Assembly (NCBI GenBank): GCA_023014335.1
Contig: JAECYW010000026.1
Span: forward strand, 1-64,000
Direction: 5' to 3'
Source of the DNA: Galerina marginata
Taxonomy: Eukaryota; Basidiomycota; Agaricomycetes; Agaricales; Galerinaceae
Length of the DNA: 64,000 nucleotides
Numbering within the stretch: the first letter of the stretch is position 1; the number at the start of each line of letters is the position of its first letter. This document shows positions 20,700 through 34,590 of the stretch, one piece after another. The position numbers and the translations under genes are program-made. The notes under the pieces are model-generated. The model was not told where the DNA came from. It did no database searches and worked only from the letters and a program-made list of their open reading frames with translations.

Positions 20700-23600
20700 C
20701 GACGAGCCAGTAAGTGCGATGAAAGGAGCACATACCCATGGACGTTTTCGATTTGAGGATTCACGATAGAATGGGGTGTCAACGAAGGATATTTTATGTT
20801 ATCGGATATATGAATATATTGGGTCTGTTGTATTAGCATCCTATTTCCTACAATTTCGGAAAGTCGGTTGTAACTCGTATCAATCGATTTGTATCCTCCA
20901 CTTGCACGATTCACGGTGCAGTGGGGCTGTTCTCGGGCAGTATGCACACCCAAACGAGAGCTGGAGATTTCTGTGATTACGCCGCTTGCCCAATCAAGAG
21001 TAGATTCGAGCTTTTTCCGCGCACACTCACCAGATCAGGACTTCTCAAGCCTTCACTCTAGTCTTGAAATTGAAAGTCCAGGCAGCTCCGCTGATCGGGA
21101 TTATATTAAGCACTTGTTGATCACAAGCGTACCCCTCCTTCTCTAAAATCTCCTAGTATAACCAATTAAAGTACATGGAAGAAATCTATATTAAACGCTG
21201 CCAACAGGTATGAATCATGATACCTCGCTTCCGCATCATGAGTGCGCTGCTGCGGGTGTTCTGAACTTCCTGAGTATTTTTCCGGGCTTCAGCAGTTCAA
21301 TTCGAATTTTTCCAGACGTGTGTGCTGTGCATGCTCAACAGACAAGCTGCACCATGACGTAGTACACGGTTCTTCGTTTCTTTACCCCTATGACAAGGAA
21401 CAACTGGAACAAGCGTCGACCAACCTACATTTTCTGGCTTTTAAATCATCGATGAGTCGGTTACTCCGGCGACTTCGAAGGCCGTTAAAGAGGCGACGAT
21501 GCAGAAGCCGCAGCAAGCGCATCCTTTCTTAATCTGTTCAGGTCTATAAATACGAATACATCATGATCTATTTCCATTTTAGTAAGAGCTATTAGAAACC
21601 TACGCACATTTCAAGGCTCATACTCTTCTGGATAATCTATGAGCCTGACAGATTTGCTTGCGTTTCATTTTATGAAGAGGCTGGATTTCAATCCTCGGAA
21701 AATCGAACGGCAGAGTTTATCCAGAGACCAGGAGGAACAGGAGTTCCGGGACCAGAGACCAGGCCATTCAGGCCTAGGGCAGGAAGCACCGAGCGGGTTG
21801 AATGAAAAGAGCGACGAATAACACATCATGTCGAATCTGCTACTGGTACGAGATGTACTTGCCTATACTTTACAACACCCGAGAATCGTCCATGACGTAC
21901 CAGGGGAGCAGTGCCCATCGCAAACCGATTATCCAGCTGCTGATCTCAACGTCTAGCTAATCCAGAGCACCGAGCTTTAGGCTGAAGTTGGGCTGCAGTC
22001 AAAAACTTTGGAGTGGCGAAAAAACTGAGGAAAAAGCACGGCGAATGAGCGACAGCGACAGATGGGCCTCTCTGGTAGGGTAGGTATTATGGACACGAGA
22101 CATTGGGCTGCTGGGTAAAGGTAAATCCTGGTGGTGTATCCCGTTGTATGGTTTCCTCGAATTGAAAGTTAACGAGCATTAGTGAAGTGTAACGGTTGGA
22201 GGAACAACGGAGGCGTTGAGAAATTCGGCCAGCTGAGATAGGAGGTTTGGTAAGGACGAAAGGGAACCGTCAATTGCGACTTGGGTTGGGTTTAAATTGG
22301 CGCACCACCCCAGCAGATATCAGGAATACCTGTCTGAATTTGTAGTTTATGGACGCATGTGCTGAGGAATTCAGAGGTTAAAATCAGGAGGACGCTTGCC
22401 GGGCCGTTCGGAACTCTGTGTTCCAAGAGACCCCTATTTGTACTCACTTTCAGTTTACTTATCGTTCTGAGGGTAAATTAACACCTTTTTTAGAGAGAAA
22501 CACCGTCAAGGACTTCATTTATAAAAAAAATAAACCTTATATTCCCGGTCTAGACGCGACATTTTCGACAGATTTTGAACGGTTGGGCCAATTACTCGAA
22601 CCAAACTTTGCCAACCCCCGTTCCATACCCCTCCCAAGTCAAATCCCCCGCGAATAAACCTGACATATTTGCGCACCCATCCTAAAACCTAACTGTCCGA
22701 GTCAATATATAATCCATTGATTATAGGTGCTTTATTCGAATGATGTTTGCGCCTTTTGGCAAATGATCGAATATATGCACTTCTTTATGATCGATGCATT
22801 GGCACCGGCTTTTGGATTATAACACATTTCTGACATCCATCAGAAGTTGAAACTAAAGCTTGTCGCGGTCCTAATACAGTTTCCCCGTTTCGGAGGCGTT
22901 AATATGGAGTATAACATCGCCCATTTGTCTAACTATCTCCCTGGATTCCCCTCAGAATCGCTTTTGTTTAAGTGAACCCGGAAAACTGAGATATAACCAA
23001 TATCGTTTTGGTATCAATGCTGGGTCGGCGCTCGCGGAAAAGGTATAGCAGAATGAGTTCGTCTAATTTACATTTGAATCCAAACTTTCAAAAATCTCCA
23101 CTCCCGCCGGTTCACCCCACACGGTAGCCACCACGTTTCCCCGATGCTCAAATCAAGTGGTCTGAAAACATGCTCTACGGCCTTCCGACTCTCCAACTTT
23201 TTTTTTGCCTTCATCTAATTATAGCACCTGCATGCTTTGTTCCGTGAAATCAGGTGAGGATATTAAAAGCTATTATGAGACGGGATAATTCCCGGCATTT
23301 CAGGTGATACCGTCCTCTGACTTTGAGAAAGCACTCCGATTTACAGTCGACCATGGTCATGCCATGTCAGGAATAATATAATAACCTGCAACATGAGAAA
23401 GGTATCATAATTTTGTCACGAATGAGAAATCGTACTTGGGTCATAAGGCGTCGGTACCCTTTGTATCGGTAAAGATGCCTATAATCTCTAACCAAAAGGC
23501 AGATTCTCCATTCTTCTTCATCGTATATATTCGCTTAGCATGAGGAGGAACTACCCTCGCCTAAGCTCACCTGGTCTGGTGGCGGTTCTAAAAATATTCA

Positions 23601-24238
23601 CGGCCGAACTTAAAATAGATTGCACGTGCCGGTAGGGACGTCCATTTTTAGAAAGGACAAAAATGGATGGGAAGCCAACCGAGCAAACGGTGATATCAAC
23701 CATGTTCTGCGAATTCAATTCAAAAAGGCAGCAAATCCTGGTGCACATAAGGCGCGCAATGGCGCTATCGTTTAGTAAGACTGTTCCTCTCTTTACGTTC
23801 TCAAACTTAAGGCTGATCAGTATATAAGGCTTGTTGATATCAAGGACTAAAGCCTGCGACTGAACATCAACCATTTCGAAAGACAATCCCAGTCTTTCAT
23901 ATTCCAGTCTCCGCACTTACTTCGGTTGTTCTGGAGGAAGTTTTCCGGCTCAATTCGTAGCAAAGTATTCGGTCTTCCATTGGTCTGTTCACTTTCTGTC
24001 TAATTCAAGGCATCGCGACCAATTACGTCGTCCGTTGTTTTCAGAGCTCAATGACGGTCATGTTCTCTTTCGTGGCAATAGCATCTTTGCTGTGCTGAGG
24101 CATCGTGACCCAGCCACTGCTGGACAAACTGTAACGCTACTCCTATGTTCCGAGAAGGCCCCAACTTAGCCAATTCCTATGCATTGTCGGCGTGCTACGC
24201 AGGCGCTGCCTACCCCGGACATTTTCCGTTCATTCTCG
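20700..24238. other. Large gene-poor interval
   Basis: No recognisable family. The longest frame (23551-23916, minus, 121 codons) has ordinary composition but no motif. A short direct repeat of CCAGAGACCAGG occurs at about 21720-21770. The last kilobase is presumably promoter for the cellobiohydrolase. Confidence 0.4.
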
Positions 24239-24244
24239 TATAAA
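24239..24244 (+). promoter_or_regulatory. TATA box of the cellobiohydrolase gene
   Basis: TATAAA lies 76-81 bp upstream of the ATG at 24320, followed by a C/T-rich leader. Spacing suits a highly expressed secreted enzyme. Confidence 0.6.
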
Positions 24245-24319
24245 AGCTACTGCCTAACGGCTTAGCATCCTCACCAGTTCAATAACTGCACCGGTTTACT
24301 TCAGGCAACCGCATCTACA

Positions 24320-26056
24320 ATGTTCAACAAAGTCGCTCTCCTCAGCTTCTCGCTCATCGCCATGGTGTGCGGCCAACAGGTCGGCACCCTCACCGCGGAG
24401 ACTCACCCAGCTCTTCCATGGCAAAAGTGCACCACGGCTGGTGGTTGCGCCACCCAATCATCTGGTAAGGTCGTCCTCGACTCCAACTGGCGCTGGTTGC
24501 ACAGCACTAGTGGAACTACCAACTGCTACACCGGTAACACATGGGACGCGACCCTCTGCCCCGATGGAACCACCTGTGCGGCAAACTGCGCCCTCGATGG
24601 TGCTGACTACACCGGTACCTACGGTATTACTGCCAGCGGCAATGCGCTCACCCTCAAGTTCGTCACCACCTCGGCTCAAAAGAACATCGGTTCTCGAGTG
24701 TACTTGATGGCCAGCGACACCCAGTACCAGATTTTCAAACTCCTGAACCAGGAGTTCACCTTCGACGTCGATGTTTCCAACCTTCCCTGTGGTCTCAACG
24801 GTGCCCTCTATTTCTCCCAGATGGACGCAGATGGTGGCTTGGCCAAGTACCCCACCAACAAGGCCGGCGCCAAGTACGGAACTGGATACTGCGATTCTCA
24901 ATGCCCCCGAGACATCAAGTTCATTAACGGAGTTGTGAGTAAAATATTTTTCATGTGTATATGGGCATGAGGATCTCATTTCATCGATTCCACCTAGGCC
25001 AACTCCGTTGGTTGGGCCCCTTCGGCTTCCGATGTCAACGCCGGAACTGGCCAATACGGAACGTGCTGTAATGAAATGGATGTCTGGGAAGCCAACAACA
25101 ACGCTGCAGCCTTCACTCCTCATCCTTGTACCGTCAGCGGCCAGACGCGCTGCACGGGCGATGCCTGTGGGACCACCAGCCGCTATGCCAGTGTCTGCGA
25201 TCCCGATGGTTGCGACTTCAACTCTTTCCGTATGGGTGACACCAGCTTCTATGGTGCTGGCGAGACCGTCGACACCACCCAGAAATTCACCGTTGTCACT
25301 CAATTCCTCACCGACACCGGAACAGCGACCGGAACTCTCAGCGAAATCCGCCGTTTCTACGTCCAGAACGGCAAGGTCATCGCAAACTCCAACGTCAACA
25401 TCCCAGGAATGTCCTCGGCCTACAACTCGATCACCACCCAGTTCTGTAACGACCAGAAGGCCGCATTTGGCGACACTACCGATTTCCAGGATAAGGGAGG
25501 GCTCCCAGGCATGTCGACGGGTATGGCTGCCGGAATGGTTCTCGTCCTCTCAGTTTGGGATGACCACGCAGTCAACATGCTCTGGCTCGACAGTGACTAC
25601 CCCACCACTTCCGACCCCACCGCCCCTGGTGTCGCTCGTGGAACCTGCCCGACCGACTCTGGTGTTCCCACCACCATCGAGACCTCTGAGGCCAACGCCT
25701 CCGTCACCTTCTCCAACATCAAGTTCGGTGATATTGGCTCGACCTTCCCTTCCGGTGGCACCTCCGCCTCTGGCACCCCAACTGGCCCGACTACCACTCC
25801 CACTACACGACCCACTACTACGCCAACAACTACACGACCCACCACCACATCTACTCACCCCAACACCACCACACCTGCCCCCGCTCCCACTCAGACCAAG
25901 TACGGTCAATGGTGAGTCTTTTCGTTAATTCTTCTCAATGAATATCTCGCTGAAGTTTATTTTTCCAGTGGTGGAACAGGGTACAACGGACCCACAGCGT
26001 GCGCTTCAGGATCAACGTGCACGTTCAGCAACCCATACTACAGCCAATGTCTCTAA
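24320..26056 (+). CDS. GH7 cellobiohydrolase with C-terminal CBM1
   Basis: Secreted cellulase acting processively from reducing ends of cellulose chains. Exons 24320-24934, 24998-25911 and 25969-26056 (615, 914 and 88 nt) give 538 residues. A signal peptide covers about residues 1-18, before [12 protein letters not shown], the usual GH7 mature start. The catalytic signature NEMDVWEAN (Glu-x-Asp-x-x-Glu) starts exon 2, about residue 228. Many paired cysteines, as expected for the family, are present. After about residue 470 comes a Thr/Pro linker, then a CBM1 cellulose-binding module ([15 protein letters not shown] to YYSQCL) with its four cysteines. The last intron splits the first CBM1 cysteine codon. 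The full domain set and length fit CBH I rather than endoglucanase. Long open frames on the other strand and in other phases are composition artefacts of strong third-position bias. Confidence 0.96.
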
Positions 26057-27731
26057 ATACGGCAAGTGGACTGGGGTTGGAGAAAATGAAGAAGAAAATG
26101 AGTTTCCTCGTGTACACAGTTCCTGCCCCTATGTAGATTTTACCGCACAAAAGAGAATGCACTCATCAATGGCCTTATTTTCAAATATCGAATCGACTTG
26201 ACCTCTCGTATTTTCATGAACTTGAGTGAACCTAGTTGAACTTGTATTTAAGTTGGCAGGGCGACACAGCCACTGGTTCAAGTCTCTACCAAACACTTTC
26301 ACCTTCAACAAATTATTTTTCAATTCCCGTTCTCATGCTTCCACCAGATTCGCTAATATCGGTCTTGACTCTTGAATATGGACGACGATCGAAGCTTTCC
26401 ATGTCATTTTGGAAATCAGATAAATCTCGAAGCCTCAACCTATGTCTGACACTTCTTCCTGGCTGCAGTGGCATCTTTGATAAATTGGTGGAAGCTGGAA
26501 GGCGGCCGCTGTTGACGGGTGCGAAGTGGGGGGATAATCCAGCTGCTTCCTCCCAGCCTGAGTGGTCTTGATAACCAGTTTGGTAACTTTAGGGGACATT
26601 CTACACGCAAACGCTAGGACGACCCTGGGGGAAGATTGTATCTGTCTTGGGATTCTGACGCCGCCCATTCAGTAGGAAAGCAGCCAAGACCCCCATGCCA
26701 CGATGAGCCCATTCAGTGGGTGGTAAATCTGACCGGTAAAGGATTCAAGGGCGTATAGCGTATACGAATTCTACCAATCTGTCACGGACCTCAGATAGCT
26801 TTTCGATAAGCGAAACTGTACGTGGCTTCTTTTTAACACCCCCTACGCAACTGACCGACGACCTACAGATTCATGCCAGTGATTCGGAATTTGTTTTACG
26901 AGAAAAACGCAGAATCATTCTTGTGGTCAGTTGAACACCTTCGGATCGTAAATCAACATTTTCTTTCTGCTGCCATGTCAAGAAATACAGAACAACAAAT
27001 GGATGCCTCACCCGAGTTGTCAATGACGGATCGCATCCGACGGCTACCTAGCAAAAAAAATTGTGCGAGGATACAATAAATTGGTGTTATGAAGCGAAGA
27101 AGGGTTGGGAGTTCAATCGTGGTGACACGTCCAGAAATGTCAGGAAAACTAGGGCTAACCACCTTCGAAAGCAGGGCTTCAAGAAACCATATTCGCGTCA
27201 GATCATCCTGGATCCTGCTGCTGTCCCTGTCATGATCATTGACATTTGACCTCTTCGACATCACGACCCGCCAAAATGTTAACAAAACGCCAAGGGTGCA
27301 GTCCCAGTGCTTATGTTCCTGAATCAGTCTGAATACACTGTTGAGACTTGTCAGTCTGGCCGAACCTCCCGAAGATAGTTCTGCGGTCTGTCGTCTTGAA
27401 CATACCACCGCCGATGCCAATTCTCAGATCTTTCAGCAATGTCGTACCGAGAAGCTGCCAAGAGCTCGCCTCGAGCCCCAAATGCAAACTCCAGAATTAA
27501 TTTTTACCTACAAACCTTGAACTGTCTGAATCTCGTACTATATTCTGAATCTGTCTCTTAAGTATGATTGTTACTTTAATTATATCAAATGTACTGTAAC
27601 CTTGCAATTTATGGATAAAAGATCGAGAGAATATATTTCTCAAATGAGGTGACTACTTCATGAAGATAATTCCAATGGTACGAATGTGATGGTCGCATGC
27701 ATTCTATTTCACAGGCCCGTCTACACATCCG
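26057..27731. other. Intergenic
   Basis: Several frames reach 80-155 codons on either strand (for example 26953-27420, minus) but show no family resemblance or splice support. It likely holds the 3' regions of the convergent GH7 and CSE1 genes. Confidence 0.4.
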
Positions 27732-30700
27732 TCAGCCGATCCGCCCACCCTCCGCATTTGCGATTAACACCTGGACCTGCTGTCCGTATTTACTCGTCAA
27801 CTTTTCGAGTTCTTGTTGTAGATATTGGAGCGGATTTTGAACATAAGCGAAAGGATCGGTTTCTGCAGTCTCGGAGGCGGCGAGACGAGAGTAAGCCGCT
27901 TGGTAACCGGCTGTTTGCTCCTCGAAGTCAATAGCAGTGATAGCCGCGTCGCCAGTTTCATCTGGTTTGGTGTCCAGGTATTGAGGCTCGCTGAATAGCT
28001 TTCCAAGAGCAGAGTAGGTGGCCGACCTGTTAGAAGAGAAATGAAAAAATGAGAAAAAAGAGCCACAGAAAGCGTTAAATGATGTTTACCATGCTTTGAT
28101 AGATGGTTCTTGGAGCATTAAGGTACTATGGCAAAGTAGCCGGGTGATACCAATAACCGCTAATTTTCGTTCTTTGTGAGGGAATTTTGGGGCTTGAGGG
28201 ATGACGAAGTTTGTCAATATTTGAGACCAAAGTCTGCGAGACCCATCAGTTCGGCGACACAGGTACCCAGAGTGAGAAGGACGAACGTACTGTGGCTGAA
28301 TCTCTTCAACAATTTTGATGACGTAATCTGGGGTACCCTCAACGTTGATCGCCATGGTGTAAAGCCAAAACTTTGCGAACAGATATACATATTTATCAGT
28401 CTTGCTCGTGTGCATCCGAGTGAGTAAGCTCAGGAAAACAGGTTTCAGATATTGATGTAGACCAGCCCTGCGAATAAGCTTCATAACTTCATTTGTGGTG
28501 CCAGAGAGAATGAATAAACGCACGGTTTTACGTTCAGCATCACCGACTGCAGCAACTCGAACCCCCAAGCATCATTCTGTTTGGAAGGAACCAGGCGCTG
28601 CTGGGCGACAGCCAAGACCGACGCGACCTGACCCGCTGCCAACATCTGCGGACTGTCCTGGGACAGGAAGGCCTTTAGTAACCTGACAAGACCTGGAATG
28701 CTGCCTTTCTGTTGCCACATTGGCGGCGTAAGGAGGAAAGGCAGGAGACTGCGGTATTCGGCAGGCACTTGATCGCCACGATGCAGTTCGAGCATTTGAG
28801 CAAGAACTTGGAACACATAGGGAATATATTCTGGTGAAGAAACATGAGTACAAATGCAAGCAGTTCAGAAAAGTCATACGATCAATGTCTTGCTGAAGAA
28901 TAACTGTGAAGGGTCCAAATAGTGCTCGTTCGAAATTCGGTAAGGCTGTGCGAGACCCGTCTACGACGAATCTACAATTGGCTTAGTGATGCCAAACTTC
29001 GATTAATCAAAACGGAGATCGCACCTCATTAACCCAGACAAGCTCTCGAAAATGTATTGATCAAAAAGAGGGTTGCTGGGATTCTTCGAGATAACACCTA
29101 AAATCGCGACCAAACGGCCAAGTATACGCTCATGTCCAGGTATCAGTGCTTGTCTTGCGGTTACGATGATCCGCATGACACCTTTAATTTCAAGATCAGC
29201 AGAGACTCGACAGACGTCTAACAAGGACAACTGACATTTCATCAAATGATCGTTCTCTGCCACCTTCTCAGGTGTGCGAGCGGCCTCGGTTTTCGACAAT
29301 AAAGCATCTATCAGTTCAAGAGCAGAATCTTGAATGTCAGCCTGTGCGAACCTGTTCCAGATAGACACGACCCGTTGAGTCGCCTAAAACGATAGCGAAC
29401 GATAGCGAAAGGGCTCACAGAAATTGATTTCCTTGTTTGATAGATAAAACTCGATCAATGGTAATTGCAGCGTAAGTATAGGTGACGTAGTTTTCTGAAC
29501 GTAGGTGACGAGCGAGAAGAGGAAGAACGGAGAGCAACTGGTCTTTCGTTAGCTGCAGGATGAAGTTAGAAATTGACAGCCAGGAGAGACAGACTAATAT
29601 GGTACCTGGTTCCGGAAGGTGAACAAGAACCGAATAGCATCGACTTGCAAGATGGGATTCACTGTCCCTGGAGAAGCGTCCAAATCAGAAAAGACATGTT
29701 CAGAGAAGAACTGCACGACGTCGACCAAAGCGTTGGTCGATGTCACTCCGTGCTAATAAAGTCAAATTAAAATTTGAGGAAAGGGCATTCTGAGCGAAAC
29801 CAACCTGGGAAGTCGAGCCTCTCGTTGCAACGGCCGTCAAAAGATAAACTGCACTGTCTTTAGCCTTCCAGTTGTTGTCTTTGTCTAGAGCGTATTTAGA
29901 TAGCCCTTCGTTGATCCATGAACCAACAATCTCCGTTGTCTCCGCTTCGTACCCGCTGCCAACCAGAGCTTGGAGCACATCGGCCGCGGCTTGTCGGCGC
30001 GTAGATAAATCGGTACCGGTGGCCGACACCGCAAGGTCCAGGCGAATGAATTCCAACGGGTCGTCTTCGAATTGTTCAACGTCGTGTTCACGAAGAGCGA
30101 CGTTTGGGACCACGACTCCTTGAACGAGTTGGGATATGGTGTCACGAGAGAAGAGATCCTTATAATAGCCAGAGCGAATGACCGTAGAAATGAAACGCAA
30201 GGATTGGGATACCAGCTAAAATGACTTCGATCAGTTGCTCTTGTCGGTTTTAAGCTCCAAAAAATGGTACTAACAGCGTCGTCTGCCACTCCTGGTAAGT
30301 TATTTGAACCTACTAACAACCATACACTTTGGACTATTGTCTGTACAGAGGCCGTTTTTTGCAGTTGTTCCGGGTAAAGTTTAATAAAGAGCTATAATAA
30401 AACAATATCAGGCTCCTTCTAGTGGGGGAAGTTTTGTTCAAACCTCGGCGATCTCCAAAATGCCTGTCTTAATTTGCGATGTTATAGATGGAGTGGTATC
30501 ATCTGGCTGGGTGTCAATGAGCAATTGCAATAAAATGGACACATGATATCACCTACGTCAGACCTTAAGTCGACCGGATCCCACAGCAGAAAAGCCTGGA
30601 ACCAGCCAGTGCCGGGGCCAAAGAACTCCTCGTGGCTATCCTCAATAGCGGGGGGCAGGTCTTGACAGGTAAAGTCGTAGTAGATTTCAACAAGAAGCAC

Positions 30701-31450
30701 CATCGCTTGCGCAAGTGAGGTGTAGTTTTCCTTCGGGGTTGTTAGGGCTGGATTTGGACTAGGCGTGGTGAGAAGAAGCGTCGCCGTTTGCCTAAATAGT
30801 TGCATAAACGGATCCATGAACTTCGAAAGAACAAAGTTGATCTCAGTGAAGAGTTGATCTGATCGGACATGGGCTCGCCATTGCTGAAATATGGAATGGG
30901 CTGTCTGTAACACGCCGATGTTTATGTTATAATCTGTCGCAGAAAGAGATGAAACAAGTTGCTAAAAAGGATTGACGGCTGTTAGATGAGAATACAGTCG
31001 AAAAAGGTGTGACATACATCCATGAGGTTTTCCCACTTTAATGGAAAATCTAGCTCAGCGATCAAAGACACGGATTCAGCCACCTGAGCGCGTATCGCTT
31101 TGTCTGCTGGAGTAGATAAAGCGAGCATGGCTGGAACTAGCTTGGCTCGTAGTGCAGCTTTATCCTGCTCGGCCAATGGTTGCACGTCCTGCATCGATCA
31201 GACATCCTTGAGTGATATTAATGATTATGTCTGGCGTTCCACTCACCTCTTCCCATCTGAGCTTCGTAACATTCTTGAGATATATACTCCCTGAGAGTCG
31301 TACTGCACGATCTTGAGATGGCTCCAACACCAATTGAAGTAGGTGGGTCAAAAAGCCTTGCTGGTTGCTCAAAGCACTCAGGTTTTGCTCGGCTTGTTTT
31401 CGGCTTTCTGGGTTGAGAGATGCAAGCAGAAGTGTAGAAATATCAGCCAT
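27732..31450 (-). CDS. CSE1: Exportin-2 (CSE1/CAS), importin-alpha re-export receptor
   Basis: HEAT-repeat karyopherin that, with Ran-GTP, returns importin-alpha to the cytoplasm. The start at 31450 gives MADISTLLLASLNPESRKQAEQNL, matching the CSE1 N-terminus. The importin-beta N-terminal domain follows (SIYLKNVTKLRWEE, then DFPLKWENLMD across the first introns). CSE1-specific landmarks are YYDFTCQDLPPAIEDSHEEF, EFIRLDLAVSATGTDLSTRR and SRLAASETAETDPFAYVQ near the end. First exons are 31450-31247 and 31188-31019, and later exons are separated by introns of roughly 50-60 bp. Skipping the one at about 29171-29223 restores the frame across HLMKCVMRI. The stop is at 27732-27734. The expected size, about 950-980 residues, is normal for the family. 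I saw no break in the frame once introns were removed, but not every junction was placed to the base. Confidence 0.9.
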
Positions 31451-32000
31451 CGCGGCTATCTAGGTCGCCTGCGCGTAAATCTTTTGATATTTCGTCAAAT
31501 CGCGATGATGGAGGTGAAGAAAGAACCTTGGATTTGGGACGCGTGCCATCTCGCATCACAGCACGTGACCTAAACTTCAACAAAAGCCCAGACTGTGGCC
31601 AGAGCTCTTGATCATGAAAGAAAAAATCTTCCTACTGCTTATTATGAGGGCTTTATAGCCTGACACTTTCCTACTTGCTTTTTCCAGGTGATCTTCTCTA
31701 ATTATCGTAAGCTTCTGGAATGCACAGGCGTCAACACCAGGTCCTCTACCTTTGCCGACGCTTGTCTTTGGGTTACTTGTGCCTTGCGCGTTCAATACTC
31801 TCCGTCTTAGCTGCCACGCCGTTCCTGTCTAGCATCAGGATGTATTGTTGGATCGGAGCAATCCCTTTGTGGTACAACGCGAATGCTCCTTTCCGAGCCT
31901 CTAGTCACGTTCACGCTGCCAAATTTAGGGACCGGGGCTGTTCTTCGGGTCTTTAGGAGTCCCTTTCGTACAGTTTGGCCAGGCTCGCCTTGGATTTCGT
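31451..32000. other. Upstream region of CSE1
   Basis: No clear gene. A minus-strand frame (31807-32025, reading YTIDEAINEIQGEPGQTV) could be a further exon of the small gene at 32001-32286, but I could not place splice sites that join them. Confidence 0.3.
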
Positions 32001-32286
32001 TTATTGCTTCGTCAATGGTATACATTTGCTTTCATCAAATTTCGTCTCTATGAACCGCCCAAAAAGATTTTTTTCATCCTTGCTTCCGTGGGACCGTGCA
32101 GTCGCATCTCGGGGACCTGGACCATGAACCGGGTCCTTTTCTATGAACACGGAACTCTCTTTTCCGTTTAGCCGATATACTCTACGTGAATCGAGTTTCC
32201 ACGTCCACCCAGAATTGACAGACAGATGAATATTATGTCTACTACCTGTCTCGTTTTCGGCAGCCTGCACAGTGATACCAACTCAT
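32001..32286 (-). CDS. Hypothetical small protein
   Basis: Exons 32286-32246 (41 nt) and 32181-32001 (181 nt) join through GTAGTA...GTAG in frame to give 73 residues starting MSWYHCAGCRKRDR. A TATAAA element lies on this strand about 30 bp upstream (near 32316). The product is basic and hydrophilic and I recognise no family. The real gene may continue by splicing into the open frame below 32001. Confidence 0.3.
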
Positions 32287-32289
32287 ACT

Positions 32290-34590
32290 TGGGGTTTACG
32301 TGCAAGCTTTAGAAGCCTTTATATCGGCGCATCCAACCTCTAATCTGGCGCCTGTATAATCTATTTTTTTTCATGGCAACTAATTTTTTATTTCGAAAAT
32401 ATAATCCCTGCTCTAAATTGTCAACAAGGGTTCAAACTTCAGTTCGAAGGCTTATCCTGGGTGAAACAACAAAAAGGTGACGTACCGAGGTCCCAGGACC
32501 ACAGGCAAAATTAACTGCCCACAATAAGGAGTCGTTGATGACTCTCAGGAGCAGATAAGTATCATGTCCCTCGGACTACTCGTGGGTGGACACCATCTTG
32601 CCTCGAAAACTTCCTGGTTGCTGTCTCTGTGCTTATACTGCTGTTAGATGCGCGCACTGTCTCTGACTTGTATCAGTTCCTCCTGAATGTCAACATCCCT
32701 TTCAATTCACCATCCAGTGTCATCTGGATCGCCTTTCGGCCTTGAAGGCCGCAGGGCGCTGACAGGAGACGGTTCTAGCTCACCAACATCAAGGTCAAAC
32801 GGTCTAGCAAGTATTCCAAGGTCTCACGACGGGGGGAACGAGGAGAAAATTGTGAGTTAAACGAATTACTGCTACTTTATAAGGCTCTAGATATAGACTG
32901 AACAGAATGCACACAGCTATCAAGGACATTATGTTATACGAATCATATCCAACTGCAATGGTTCGAAAATGAATGTTAATCGCGATGAAACGATCAGACG
33001 CGCAGAAGGAAGTCAATCATGGATGTGAGGACGTTGGCTTGCAGAGCCCTCGGTGATGGATATTTGTGTGCGACACGCGCAGCAAAAAGGGGATCACGTC
33101 CTCCGACAGAAGTTGCATTGTAAGGGAGAGGTGGCTTTGACGACATTTCGCGCGGGTTTCAGCCTACAAAATCCAGTCTATCAGTGTCATTCAAAGGCGT
33201 TGAGCAAGTTGGGTACCATTGAACGCAAGTATAGGAGCAGGTCTTGGGAGAGCATGACGGATTGTGAGATTGGCTATAGCGACATGTGGCGGAACCGCAG
33301 TCAACCTAAAAGAAGGGAAAGCGAGTTGAGAAATGCAGCAAGAGGATGTGGAACCGAGATGAGGCGTACTCGACTGTCCGATTGAGGATGGTCGTGGCCA
33401 CAAGCATGACGCGTGCAGTGGACTTCTCGGAAGCACATTTCGGAATTGCGAGAAATATAGGGCAAGGGTGCTGTTGAATACTAGAAATAAGTTAGTGACG
33501 ACGGTTAAAGAGCAATTCGCAACTCAATTTACCTTTAGGTGAGTCCCAAACACGACGTCGAGTGGAAAGTTGCTGACCGACTCTTTCTGTCCTTCGTCAC
33601 TTTTAAATGTGCTGTGAGTAGTAGAGTTCGTAAGAGACACAGCCAAGGGTCGGGGCGCCAGAAACCTTCACTGTCCAAAAAGAGAATAGAGAAGCCAGCG
33701 ATCACGCTAAGGTTTTTCAAGATCTGAACGCTGGAATGAATAAACGCCAGCTAACCGAGGGAGACAAAATGGAGGTTAAATTGGTTATTGTACCCTGAGA
33801 TGGCATCGCTTCCAGGGTAAGGAATCTACGCCGGGATCGAAGATAATTAAAAACAGAATAGATGGCATTATGACGCTTTCCCGAGGTCCCACATGGCAAG
33901 TCCATGACCTCAACTTTAATGAAAGCGTTAAAAATCGCGCTTTGGATGGTTGCAATGAGAAACGATGCGGGGAGTTTGACATTTCCGAAACCTTGAAGCA
34001 AAATAAATTAAGATTGGTAGCCTCATGACAGTAATCCGAGTAAGACGAACAAGCAGGAAGAAAGTCGGTATGTACATGTGGGTGCTCCGATCGACGGATC
34101 TATTTGGCAAATCTGACAGTCAGGCATTAGAGGTATGAACCAATGCAGAGTAAAGACCATCAATCACAACCCTACCTTTTCCCGTCAGACGTATGTTCAT
34201 ACTCTAACGGCTATCTTCTTATGTTCGCAGGAGATCTAATGTTGGAACAGGACCCTATTTGGTGATATCATAAAAACATATATAGGATTGCATGTCAGAA
34301 GCTAGAACATGGAAGAACATACAAAAATGATCGAAATCACACCTCATTTAGCATGTCATCATCGTAGTCGTTTATCGAAATCGGTCGAAATACATGGGCG
34401 AATGACAGAATACGTCAAGGGAAAACTTGAACCGGACTCGGAGGAAAGACACTGCGGCGCTAGCTGCAGGCTGTGGACCCGAAACTACCCCAGCACCGGT
34501 GCGTACGTACACTGTGATCCGTTGGAGCTTTGGAAGGGGGACAGGAGGGGCGCGCCAACGCATAATGAGAAGATTAGGAAAGCCGAACTA
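32290..34590. other. Interval without a recognised gene
   Basis: Minus-strand frames at 33191-33436, 33535-33720 and 33717-34001 contain hydrophobic stretches and intron-like signals, so a decayed or unrecognised multi-exon membrane protein gene may lie at about 33190-34110. No chain of exons could be followed and no motif was seen. Confidence 0.3.

Noticed and set aside
24458..25303. 281-codon open frame on the minus strand within the cellobiohydrolase gene
   Set aside because: It is antisense to strongly coding GH7 exons, has repetitive Gly/Val/Thr composition and no family resemblance. It is explained by codon bias on the plus strand.
25550..25909. Gly/Ser-rich minus-strand frame opposite the GH7 linker
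   Set aside because: Mirror of the Thr/Pro linker codons; low complexity.
25008..25928. 306-codon plus-strand frame overlapping GH7 exon 2
   Set aside because: It is out of phase with the GH7 protein and rich in Pro/Ser/Arg. The GH7 frame contains the catalytic motif and CBM1.
32804..34110. Possible second DUF6533/DUF6534 membrane protein gene
   Set aside because: Hydrophobic frames occur but no family motif or continuous exon chain was found. Left as an unannotated interval.
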